A DNA stretch of 64,000 nt from Thinopyrum elongatum (taxonomy: Eukaryota > Streptophyta > Magnoliopsida > Poales > Poaceae): contig CM022302.1 of assembly GCA_011799875.1 (NCBI GenBank), forward strand, positions 305,113,048 through 305,177,047. Reading direction: 5' to 3'. A model generated the notes under the pieces. It saw nothing but the letters and a program-made list of their open reading frames with translations. It had not been told where the DNA came from and ran no database searches. This document shows positions 54,811-64,000 of this stretch, piece by piece. Made by a program: the position numbers and the translations under genes. Numbering within the stretch: the first letter of the stretch is position 1; the number at the start of each line of letters is the position of its first letter.

Positions 54811-57597
54811 ATGGCATCCGGGAAGGTGAAGCCTGCCGCGCCGGCCGTGAGCTCCTCCTCCTCTCCCGCGCCAGCCCTTGGCATGTCCTCTATCACCGAG
54901 GAGAAGCACCTTGCCGCCGTGCTCCCGCTGACGGTGAGCGATGACAATGAGCGGAATGAGACCATCCTCCTGGCCGGCTCCGCCGAGGAAAGGACCTTGG
55001 CGCAGACGTTCTATCCCTTCTTCCTCCACAGCGTCATTGCGGGGCTCGTCCCACCCTTCTCCGGATTCTTCACTGCCGTCATCGACCACTACCAGGTTCA
55101 GGCCCTGCATCTTCAGCCCAACTCCATTCTCCTCCTGTCCATCTTTGCCTTTTACAGTGAGGCATTCGTGGGCGTGAGGCCCTCCATTCCGCTCCTCCGG
55201 CACTTCTTCTACCTGCAGCTACACGATCCCGCCCTGCGCTCCGGCTGCGTATCCTTCACCGTGGTCCACAAGAGCAACGTGCTCATGAGGGCCGAGAAGA
55301 AGGTGGAAAACTTTCGGTGCTGGTGGGTCTTCGTGGACGCCAAAGGCCTCAACGCGCGGCCGAACTTCCAACCCAGCTGCCGAAGAAGCTCGACAGGTGG
55401 GGTCACGAGAAGTTCTCCGACCCCCAGGCGGTGCCAGTCCTGAGGAAGATGACCGCGGACATGGAGGCCAAGGCACTGACGGGAGGCATGCATGTCAAGG
55501 AGTTCCTGACGCAGTGCTTGGCCCCTCTCCAGGCCCACACGTGCCCCATGTGGGAGTTCCAGGGCACAGAGGACGACATCCGGCTGCACTTGGGAAGCTT
55601 GACGGGTGAGGAGCTGGACAAGGCCTTGAACACTCTGCTCGAGGGCGATCTGGGAGACCTCCCGGAGGCCTATGCATCGCTGTACCGTCGTGCCGATAGG
55701 GACGCGCAGGTCACCGCCATGCCTGTCTTCAACGAGCTGGGGCTCGTGCCGCCTGAGCTCCCCAACTCCCCGGTGCTGGTGTCTTCCGGTGACAACGCTG
55801 GAGAAGAGGGCGAGGAGGACTCGGAGGCGACCGAGGACGACGTGGAAGAGATCTCTCCCCCGTCCCAGAGATAGCTCCTCCGCAGCCTCACGGATGATGA
55901 CAACGCCGTTGAGCCCCCGGCCGCGGAATCCCCATGCTCCACCGGGGTCATCACGAGGTCCGGGGCCACTCCCCGGGCCCTCCGAAGGTCAGGCCAGGCG
56001 ACCCCGAAGAAGAGCAGGGCGGCAACTCCTCCTCGAGGCGATGCCTCAGCCTTGCCAACCATCGGTGCCGCGCCGAGGCCGGCAGACGTGCGCCCCGCCA
56101 ACCCCTAAGACGTGGCAAAGGCCGCGCATAGGAAGATCGGAGGCGCCCCGTCCCTGGCTAGGAAGAGGGCGTACATCGCCCCTGATGAGTAAGTGCTTTA
56201 CCTTGTTTTTGTTTGTCGCCCTTTGATACCGTGCCCACAGCGCTCCCCTCCTGGTGACCAGGATGGGTGTCATGGTGAAGAAGAGGAAGGAAGGAGCCGG
56301 GACCCCGGAGGCGCCACCGCTTGCCATAGCCGTGCCGGCTCTAACGCAGGCGGAAGAGGTCACCTCGCGCCCCCTCGCGATGGAGCAGGCCCATCAAGGC
56401 GTGGTGGTTGAACCTCAGGAGGAATCTGCCCCCACGGGCCAGCAGGCCCCGAAGCCGTCCATCCCCGTCGTGCCCGCGGGGTGTTCGGAGGCTCCAGTGC
56501 CCCAAGTTGCCCTCGCGGCTGCCTTCCTGGCAACGGCGCCAGTGCCGCCTCCTCCCCAGGCCCTTATACTGGTGGACTGTGGCCCCCTCGTCAGGCCCAG
56601 GGCTCCGGAGGAAGCCTACGTCACTCTAGATAAACTCTGGACCGATCTCCAAGACACCGATAGGTGCCTGGTGAGGGAGCGCATGAGGCTGATCTCGGGG
56701 TGGCTCCAGGCCAACACGTCCGCCAGGACGGCCGGGGGCCAGGCTGAGGCCGCCGCCGTGGAGAGCAAGAGGGAGGCCAACGAAGCCATGGGGGCTCGCG
56801 ACGCGGTGCTGGCCGACGCGGGCTCTGCCAAGGAGCGGTGCGACAAGGCGGAGGCTGAGCTGAAGGCTCTTCGCGAGGAGCAGGCTGCCTGCACCCAACA
56901 GCTTCAGCAGCGGGAGGAGGAGCTCAAGGCCCGTGAAGCGACGCTTGCCGATCGCGATGCCAAGCTGGCCCAGGCGACCGCCGACCAAGCCGTGGAACGG
57001 GACCGCCTGGGCAAGCTGAAGGAGGAGGTGGACAAGGCCCAGGCATCCCACGCCCGGCATGTCTCTGAGGCGACGACCCAGCTAGAGGTCCGGGAGAAGG
57101 CCCTTGCCGCCGCCGAGAAAACAGCGGCAGTGGAACGCGAGGCCTTCCTCTCCCTCGAGCTCAATTCTCGTGAGGCGCTGCGCTACATCTGCGTGGGAGG
57201 GTACAAAGAGACGCTGGCAACTCCTGAGGATGGCCTTGCCGGGTTTTTCCCCAAGCTTGTTAAGGCACTTGAGAGTGGTCCCGCTAGAGTGGACTCCTGG
57301 GTGGAGGGGGAGTGCCGCTCGCACTTTACCGCTGCCGCGACGTGCGTCTTCAGCCACCTCCACCTCCGGGACCCAAGCTATGACCTCAACACACTGATCG
57401 AACCGGTGGCTCCTGAGTCCCGTACTGCTGGCACTGAGTCTATGAAGGGGCAAGTGGGCGCCCTGCTGGGGAAGTTCCTTTGCGTCCCCGACCCCGAAGC
57501 CCTAGCGGCGGAGGCTGGCGGCGGCGAAGATGGTGGCAACGCCATCGACGATGGGCTTCGAACGACCAGGGCGGGCGGTAGTGATGCCTCTTCTTAG
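54811..57597 (+). pseudogene. antisense two-exon gene of the Tat element (Transposase_28-like)
   Basis: Exon 1 runs from the ATG at 54,811 (MASGKVKPAAPAVSSSSSPA) to 56,188, and exon 2 from 56,241 to the stop at 57,597; splice sites GA|GTAAGT and CCACAG keep phase. Exon 1 has the Transposase_28 (putative gypsy-type transposon) signature: FFTAVIDHYQVQALHLQPNS, ILLLSIFAFYSEAFVGVRPS, then PTQLPKKLDRWGHEKFSDP. Exon 2 is a long Ala/Glu-rich coiled coil (EERCDKAEAELKALREEQ-type heptads) ending in a globular helix region (YICVGGYKETLATPEDGLAG). Its function in retrotransposition is unknown. Broken by a one-base loss near 55,360 and stops at 55,872 and about 56,105. Confidence 0.8.
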
Positions 57598-57740
57598 TTT
57601 GACCCTGCAACATTTATAGTGCCTCGCGGAGGCGTAAGAACTTCTGCTTGAATTTGTGGAACATTATGTTTTGTAATAGCTTGCTGGAACTCCGCGATTT
57701 CTTTTCCGTGCTCGGTTTCCTTCCTGTTTGCCTTAGCATT

Positions 57741-58050
57741 CTGCGTCGGCAGGGCCCAGCCCCGCGCATACCTCGACCGCCGTTGGGGTGTCCGGATCAC
57801 CAGGACGAGACCAAGGGGCGAGGGGCTACATGACTAGTGAGGCCCCTAAGTCGCAATGCTCAGGGGTCCCCCTTGACGTACGAACAACCTCAATGTTCTG
57901 CGTCGGCAGGGCCCAGCTCCGCGCATACCTCAACCGCTGTTGGGGCGTCTGGATCACCAGGACGAGACCAAGGGGTGAGGGGCTACGTGACCAGTGAGGC
58001 CCTTGAGGCGTGATGCTCAGGGGTCCCCCTTGACGTATGAACGGCCCTCG
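57741..58050. repeat. 157-bp tandem duplication
   Basis: CTGCGTCGGCAGGGCCCAGC begins at 57,741 and again at 57,898; both copies continue to CAGGGGTCCCCCTTGACGTA. Lies in the spacer between the antisense gene and pol. Confidence 0.88.
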
Positions 58051-58287
58051 TGAAGGAAAAGCAAATAGCCGTCCAAGCTAATCTGGAGTCCTCCATACCT
58101 TGCTCACCAGGTTTCTCCCGGGGGAACACGAGAAGACCAGGTACCCGTGGCCTGAGCACAGCCCCCGTGTCCAGCCCCCTCGCGCGGTCCTCTGGGGGAA
58201 AAGCTGTGAGGTGTTACCGGGCGAAGAGCCGAGAGGCTGTCCTAAGGTTGGTGCGGCCACGAGGGCGCCCTCAGTTATTTATTCACC

Positions 58288-58460
58288 AGCGCGGAGCATG
58301 GTGCTTCCACTCTAGCGTGGGCATAGCCGCTCCTCGACCGTGTCGTCCACTAGCGCGGAGCATGGGGCTTCCACTGGTGTGTGGGCATAGTCGCTCCTCG
58401 ACCGTGTCGTCCGCCAGCGCGGAGCATGGGGCTTCCACTGGTGCGTGGGTGGGAGTTCTC
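58288..58460. repeat. 64-bp tandem repeat, ~2.7 copies
   Basis: AGCGCGGAGCATGG(G/T)GCTTCC starts at 58,288, 58,352 and 58,416, exactly 64 bp apart, each with GCTCCTCGACCGTGTCGTCC. Confidence 0.9.
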
Positions 58461-58698
58461 TCTGGGGGAGACTCCGGGGCATGTACAGCACCATTCATAT
58501 GCGTGGCTAGCACGACAGAACTAGAGGAGGTGTATCTGGGAACTCGTGAGCTAGCGCGGGACTCACGAGGCCCTACCTCAAGGCGGGATGCACCTGAACT
58601 TTTAGCACGGGGCGCTTGTAAGAAACCTGCGAGATGTTCAGGTGGCCTTGGCCGAGTGAATCTCCGGAGGACATCGCATGAGAAGGCCAGACACTAAC

Positions 58699-59140
58699 GA
58701 CCCCAGGAGGTGACGTGAACGGGGCCGCCCGCCAGACAGAGCTCAACAGTTGGGTTTATCGACGCTGCAGGGACGGAGCCGAGCACAGACGCCGTGCCCA
58801 GTCTTCTCATGCAACAATCCTGAAGAAAGAAAATTGGCGCGCGGCTCCCGTGGCGACGAGGCACCGGGTCACACACCCTGACTCATCCACTCTTGATTAG
58901 CTCATGCGAGAACAAGGCACCAAGGACCACGAGAGGTGATGTCGACGGGAGCTGGCCCGCATGACAGAGCTCGGCCACTTGGGTTTAGCGACGCTGCAGG
59001 GACGGACCCGAGCATAGACGCCGTGCCAGTCCTTAATCATGAGGCGGTCACGAGCGGGTTTGTGAGGGCGCACAACATTCATGGTGGCGAAACACCGGAC
59101 ATGCAGGTTGCAATATTTAAGAAATTCATAAAAGGCGAAG
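58699..59140. repeat. ~226-bp tandem duplication
   Basis: GACC(C/A)C(A)GAGGTGA(C/T)GT at 58,699 and 58,925 is followed in both by TGGGTTTA(T/G)CGACGCTGCAG and AGACGCCGTGCC. Confidence 0.75.
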
Positions 59141-59309
59141 CCAGTTCTGATACATGCGCAAAACGATACAGGCTGCAGGGCGGGCCCTGACAGCTTGAGG
59201 ATAATGCAGCCCAAGGGGTGCCCTCAACTGAACAAACCAAAAAGTCACCTGGCACGATCGTTGTAGAAGCGTTGGAGTAGCTGAAGATGTGCGCAGCAGA
59301 GATCGGTCC

Positions 59310-59681
59310 TCACGGGCCAGCCGGCTCCTGAGGCCCGGGAGGCTCTGGAGGTCTGGGGAGCTCACGAGGGTCCGGCACCTCCTCTGCCAGGACCGCCTGG
59401 CGCCTTGCCTCGTGGGCCACCAAGGCTCCCTGCATGAGGCACTGGTACGAGGCGGCCACGTTCAGCAGGCCGAATGGCATGCGGACGTAGCTGCAGGGGT
59501 AGCCCCCACTCCGGCCGACACGGGACGGCCATAAGAGGCCCTGGGAAGTAGCCCTGTTGAGGCCTGGGATGTTGATGCAGACGCACAGTTCACCACCCAT
59601 GTCATGGGCGGCAGCTGCACTGGATGGTGCGGGGCGACCCTCGCCACGCATGGCTCGTGCCTCCTGAAGCTCCTCGATCAC
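59310..59681 (-). pseudogene. reverse transcriptase remnant
   Basis: Minus frame reads VIEELQEA-like start, then GELCVCINIPGLNRA (family: GKLRMCIDYTGLNKA) and CSYVRMPFGLLNVAASYQCL (family: YVRMPFGLKNAGATYQRCM). The stretch between these is shortened and the catalytic YxDD motif is missing downstream, where the frame runs into low-complexity sequence. RNase H and integrase are absent. The element therefore could not copy itself. Confidence 0.7.
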
Positions 59682-59789
59682 CTTGGTGATGAACTCCTGA
59701 GCGCCTGGCGCCTTGCGCCTTGCTCACGGAGGCACGCGTCAAAGTACACCCCCACTTGGTGCCCGAACGCCTCCCTCATGACGCTGGTC

Positions 59790-60555
59790 AGGTCAGAGGC
59801 CCTCCAGATGAGAGCCCCCGAGCCTGTCTTAAGAGGGGCATCGGGCGCGCCTTCCTATGCGAGAGGGAAAGGCACTCCAGCAGTGGGCGCGGGGCCTGAG
59901 GCATGATCATCGGGCGCCCCAGCCTCCTGACGGCCTTTGGGGAGGAGCGGCTTCTTCTTCTTGGGGATGGCCTCAGGAGGCAGGACGGCACCCTCGTCAT
60001 TGGAGTTCTCGACTGCCACAGCCTGGTAGGCACGCTCGAGGGAGCACACCGCATCCTTTTCATCACAGGCGACCGTGATGATGCCGCCACTTCCTGGCAT
60101 CTTGAGGACATTGTAGCCGTGGTGCGTTGCCACCATGAACTTGGGAGGGCCGGATACCCGAGGATGGCATTGTACGGGAGGCGGATGTGGGTGACGTCGA
60201 AGTCGATGAGCTCGGTGTGGTAGTTGTCGTGCTTGCCGAAGGTGACAGGGAGGCGAATCTGCCCTATGGGAACGGTGGAGCCATCGGTCACCCCTGAGAA
60301 AGGCTTGGTAGGCAGAAGCTGGTCGTAGGGCACTTGGAGTGTCTTGAACGTCTCGAGAGAAAGAACGTTGAGCCCCGCGCCACCGTTGATGAGGGTCTTG
60401 GTGACGAGGACGTTGCTGATGGTGGGCGTGCAAAGCATCGGGAGCGCGCCAGCAGTGGCTGAGCACTTAAGCTGGTCCATGGAGTCGAAGGTGATGGCGT
60501 GCTTGGACCATCTGAGGGGATGCGACTCCTCAAGCTTGGGAAGGGCTGCATTCAC
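59790..60555 (-). pseudogene. aspartic protease region, inactivated
   Basis: Frame reads HPLRWSKHAITFDSMDQLKC, TPTISNVLVTKTLINGGAGL, NVLSLETFKTLQVPYDQLL and VTHIRLPYNAILGYPALP, then shifts near 60,140 into KFMVATHHGYNVLKMPGSGG. The catalytic position, D in the family motif LIDGGAGLN and intact in the element at 22.6 kb, is N here (codon 60,385-60,387). The protein processed the gag-pol precursor. Confidence 0.8.
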
Positions 60556-62305
60556 CTCACGAGCGAACTGCTTGAAGATGCGATGAGAGGCGGGAGCCTG
60601 AGCGCCACCCAGGATGCAGGCGATCGCACGAGGCTCTTGGAAGCCCCCAGCCCCATCTTCTTTGAGGTTGCCGTCGTTTCTCCTTGGCGGTGGCGGCAGG
60701 GGAGGGAGGCCAACATTGTATTGAGGATGGTCCTCATGAGGCTGGTCTCTCCAGGGGCCATCACGAGGCTGGCCCTGCCAGCGGTCCTCACGGGGTTGGT
60801 CGCGCCAGTCCTGGCAGGGGTCGCGGTTGTCCCAGCGGCCACCACCACGGCCTCCTCCGCGGCCATAGCCGCAGTCGCTACGCTCGGGGCGGCAGCCAAG
60901 GCGCCGTTGCGGATTGCTCTGGGCTCCTGGCAGTCGTTGGTGTTGTGGCTGTGGACATTGTGGAAGACGCAGAACGGGCGGTTGCCCCTGGAGGATTCGC
61001 CATGGTCACAGCCGCGCTTCATCTCAGGTTCAGACGAGAGCAAAACGGGGCCCTTGTGCTTTACCTCCTTAGCCTTGGCCTTCTTGCCTTCGGGATCAAC
61101 CTCCGGAAGCTCCGGGAGGGAGAGGTGACCTTCCTCTGCCCTCGCTCACCTGGTGGCCATGTTGAACATCTCCAGAGCCGAGCACAAGTCCTCGTGTATG
61201 GCGAGCTCCTCCTTCATCTTGACATCCCGGACGCCCACAGAGAACGCTGAAATGATGGCCTCGTCCGACACCTTTGGGATCTTGAGGCGAACGTTCGTGA
61301 AGCGTTGTATGTACTTGTGCAAAGTTTCGCCCGGTTGCTGCTTTATTCACCGCAGGTTGCCTGCTGCAGGAGCGCGGTCGCGAGTGCCCTGGAAGTTGGC
61401 GATGAAGCGCTCGCGCAGCTCGTCCCAGGAGGAGATCGACCCCACCAGAAGGTTTAGGAGCCAAGAACGCGCGCCATCCTTGAGGGCCATGGGGAACCAG
61501 TTCGCCATGACCTTGTCATTGCCGTTCGCCGCCTCGATGCTCAGCTCGTAGAGCTGGAGGAACTCAGCGGGGTCAGGAGTGTCGTCGTAGCGTGGAGGCA
61601 GATCCAGCTTGATCTTACCGGGCCAGACGACGCGGCGCAGCTCCGGGGTGAAAGCACGGCAGCCTGCCGCACTCACAGGTGTCGGTCGCACGGGGGGAGC
61701 TTGATCTTGGCGCCCGCGCGCCACCGCCTCCGGCGGCACGCGGTCTTGACGCGACGATGCTAGAAGCGTGCGCGCTTCTCCTTGGGGCCGCTACACCACC
61801 TGGCAGCTTTCTTCATCGCGCGCCGGCACCCTGCGCGGTGGGTCGCGTTGGGGTGCCTCATGCCTGGGCTCGGGGTCTGCGCCGTGCAGAGGAGGAGGAG
61901 GAGGCACGCCGTGAGCCACGTCGCCTGCCAGGGACAGCGGAGGACGAGGCGAACAGGACGGTGCAGGGGCCTCACCGGTGGCGTTGACGAGCTCGGCGAT
62001 GTGGCCGAGCTAGTCGTCATAGAGGTCGTTGGCTGGACGGTAACGCAGAAGCTCACGCGCCATGAGCAATGCAGCCTGAGCGGTCGCTGGCCTGTGACGA
62101 GCATGAGAAGACGACGCCGTGGCTGGAGTGGGTGATGGAGTGGCGGTACGGCCGTCGCACCGCACGGACGGTGGCAGCGACGAATCCTGCAATTCGTGAG
62201 GAGCGCCGGGGTGGCAAAGCGGCAAGGAGTGCCGTTGCCCACAGGAGCCGTCTTGGCGACGCGAGCGGCCCGGCGCTTGGCACGAACAAGGTGAGCGTCA
62301 GCCAT
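60556..62305 (-). pseudogene. gag, broken
   Basis: The probable start is the ATG at 62,305 (MADAHLVRAKRRAARVAKTA). The capsid domain follows in a frame from 61,739: CRAFTPELRRVVWPGKIKLD, FLQLYELSIEAANGNDKVMA, WLLNLLVGSISSWDELRERF, then TLHKYIQRFTNVRLKIPKVS. A zinc-knuckle-like CVFHNVHSHNTNDC precedes protease. In-frame TGA codons near 61,345 and 61,150 and a frame change between start and capsid domain disable it. It parallels the gag at 20.3-22.8 kb. Confidence 0.8.
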
Positions 62306-62357
62306 AGGAGCGACGGAACGGCGGCAGAACGAATGGTGGAGGAGAGGCTTCGACACG

Positions 62358-62376
62358 CCCCTACCTAGCGCGCCAA
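62358..62376 (-). other. primer-binding region
   Basis: The minus strand reads TTTGGCGCGCTAGGTAGGGG directly inside the 5' LTR, one base different from the equivalent in the 19.3-kb element. Confidence 0.55.
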
Positions 62377-63256
62377 ATGTCAGATTCGAGGCTCTGCAGA
62401 CCCAAGAAAGGTTCGAACTCTGGGGCATGTGCGAAGAACTCAACCTATCCATCCAACCAGCTCATTGCCCCACGGCCTAGCTCGATTCACATGAACAAGG
62501 AAAAAAGATGAACACGGCAGTTTACCCAGGTTCGGGCCACCTTGCGGTGTAAGACCCTACTCCTGCTTTGTGGTTGATTGGCCTCACGACGGGCTGAGGA
62601 TGAACTAGTACAAGGGATGAACGACCTCACAAGGTTTGGGGGTGAGGGAATGAGTCGATGAGGTTCGGATCCCTCTCTACGGTGGTGGCTAACCTATACT
62701 TATAGTGGCCTCGGTCCTCTTCCCCCAAAACGTAGGTTGGAAGGGATCCCACAGTGGCCAATTTGAAAGGGGACAAGTAGTACATCTTATCCTGACGAAA
62801 GGTGGTCTTCGCCTGCAAAGCTTCTGGTCATGACGCAGCGGTGGGCTCAGCGATGACATCCGTCCTGCCGCGCCGGTGGCCTTGGTCTCGTTGCACAGGA
62901 ATAGAAACCTTTGCCAGATTCCTCGGGAACCCATGTCTGTCCTTGCCTCCTTAGCACCAAAGAGGAAACTGCCTTCTCTGCGCCCGCTGGCACCCGCCTG
63001 CCTTGGTCGTCATGGCTTGCGTCATGGTAGCCTCATGAGGCTAGGTACCTGCATAGAAATCTCCGCTCCTCAGGAGGCAGCCTGGGAAGGCCGCTTCCTC
63101 GGGAGGTCTTGGTGTCCTCCGCCTCGCGAGGCTTGGCCCTTCGCGAGGGTCTTGCCTTGATAGCCTTGGAGGTGGGCCGTGCCAGGCCATCGATGGAGCC
63201 ACGCCATGGGCCACCGGAAGGCAAGTCTGGGTACCCTAGTTCCCAGAACGCCGATA
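62377..63256 (-). repeat. 5' LTR (right)
   Basis: 880 bp, plus-strand TGTCAGATTCG to AACGCCGATA (terminal C mutated to T), followed by AAGCC. The minus-strand TATA box is at 62,693-62,705. Confidence 0.9.
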
Positions 63257-63364
63257 AAGCCCACCTCTCGAGGATCCCTCGTTAAGCCAGTCCATGTAAT
63301 ATCTCTTCTTGAGGATCTTTTTGGCGATCTTGATCGTGTTTTTTCATCTAACACACAGTACTAG
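63257..63364 (+). pseudogene. host gene, 3' part, after the retrotransposon
   Basis: Immediately after the LTR the sequence AAGCC-CACCTCTCG continues the frame interrupted at 53,623. Counting the target site once, the reading stays open (TSRGSLVKPVHVISLLEDLF, GDLDRVFSSNTQY) to TAG at 63,362-63,364. The complete ORF would have been 78 codons. A CACACAG at 63,358 could instead be a splice acceptor, in which case the gene was longer. Confidence 0.55.
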
Positions 63365-64000
63365 TACTAGTAGTACAACTTTCTAGGTGATCTTGCATGT
63401 GATTTTTGTGTGCCAAATGACGGTTCTAAATTGCTCTTTTGACCAAAACATGCGTGAGGTTGACATACATATGATTTTTGCAAATAACACTGATTTCTTA
63501 TAGATTACTTTCACTACTTTATCAACATAAATGCTAGCTGTAGGAAATGCAAGATTTTAGCTCTCATGCCTTTGAAGAGAGTATAGTAGCCTCAGTAACT
63601 TGTGTTATGGATATTGCAAGTAATCCCTCTGCTCTCATGCCTTTGAAGACATGTTCTAGTGTCTTTGTTCACTCATTTCTGTAGATCGATTTTTCTTGCC
63701 ATGGGAAGAGGTGCTTTGTGATGGGTTCGGTCGTGCGGTGTTCTTTCCCAGTGACAGAAGGGGCAGCAAGACACGTATTGATTATTGCTATTAGGGATAA
63801 CAAGATGGGGTCTATTCCTACATGAATAGATCTTGTCTACATCATGTCATCGTTCTTATTGCATTACTCCATTTTTCCATGAACTTAATACACTAGATGC
63901 ATGCTGGATAGCGGTCGATGTGTGGAGTAATACTAGTAGATGCAGGCAGGAGTCGGTCTATTAATCTTGGACGTGATGCCTATATAATCGTCATTGCCTG
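63365..64000. other. 3' flank, no gene seen
   Basis: AT-rich intergenic DNA. ATGCCTTTGAAGA and TAATCCCTCTGCTCTCATG-type phrases repeat once near 63,568 and 63,630. No coding segment recognised. Confidence 0.5.

Larger units (their letters stand above)
53624..63256 (-). mobile_element. complete Tat-lineage Ty3/gypsy element, 9.63 kb
   Basis: The LTRs (53,624-54,501 and 62,377-63,256) are flanked by AAGCC at 53,619-53,623 and 63,257-63,261. The order on the minus strand is 5' LTR, primer-binding region (TTTGGCGCGCTAGGTAGG), gag, protease, RT remnant, tandem-repeat spacer, and an antisense gene on the plus strand, then polypurine tract GGGCCCCGGGGCTAC and 3' LTR. An antisense extra ORF between pol and the 3' LTR is the known hallmark of Tat-lineage elements (Grande, RIRE2, Ogre relatives). 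All its genes are broken. Confidence 0.92.

Noticed and set aside
61679..62368. Plus-strand Arg-rich ORFs opposite gag
   Set aside because: Shadow frames of the GC-rich gag coding strand.

Overview
The window is nuclear DNA of a grass, most likely a large-genome Triticeae species (wheat, barley or a relative). The evidence is nested LTR retrotransposons of the Ty3/gypsy Tat lineage, a LARD-type element with ~4-kb LTRs, a Tourist-like MITE, GC-rich monocot-style exons with GT-AG introns, and repeat-dense, gene-poor spacing. Nothing looks bacterial or organellar; I found no tRNA, rRNA or CRISPR array. Species assignment is inference.

Layout. (1) About 1-19,300: AT-rich DNA full of short ACTGCA(T) and GAACTTC motifs, typical of a large DNA transposon. 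It holds a B3-domain fragment, a broken 3'-5' exonuclease gene (minus), a 512-bp tandem duplication, a possible snRNA-type promoter, and a long multi-exon gene (10,639-18,860) with two successive Ulp1-like C48 peptidase domains, broken by many stop codons. A 63-bp minisatellite closes this block. (2) 19,303-22,965: truncated Tat-type gypsy element (5' LTR, gag, start of protease). (3) 22,966-31,900: a minus-strand spliced gene ending at 24,423 with an unusual array of five 30-nt phase-0 mini-exons; a small two-exon plus-strand gene (26,802-27,294) lies between duplicated exons; a 3.07-kb deletion-derivative retrotransposon (28,367-31,439, target duplication GCAGC) sits in its upstream region. 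(4) 31,830-36,167 and 47,542-50,900: two diverged copies of one segment, separated by a LARD element (36,168-47,536, minus, target duplication TTGTC). (5) 51,622-52,326: an intact coiled-coil ORF. (6) 53,490-63,364: a host ORF split by a complete 9.63-kb Tat-lineage gypsy element (53,624-63,256, minus, target duplication AAGCC). That element carries decayed gag, protease and reverse transcriptase on the minus strand and a two-exon antisense gene (Transposase_28-like) on the plus strand.

How it fits together. Most coding sequence belongs to transposable elements and is decayed. Gene-like sequences not obviously part of an LTR element are the mini-exon gene, the 134-aa two-exon gene, the coiled-coil ORF, the split ORF and a Pro/Val-rich minus-strand ORF at 35 kb. 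Three independent insertions are dated relatively by exact 5-bp target-site duplications and by LTR divergence.
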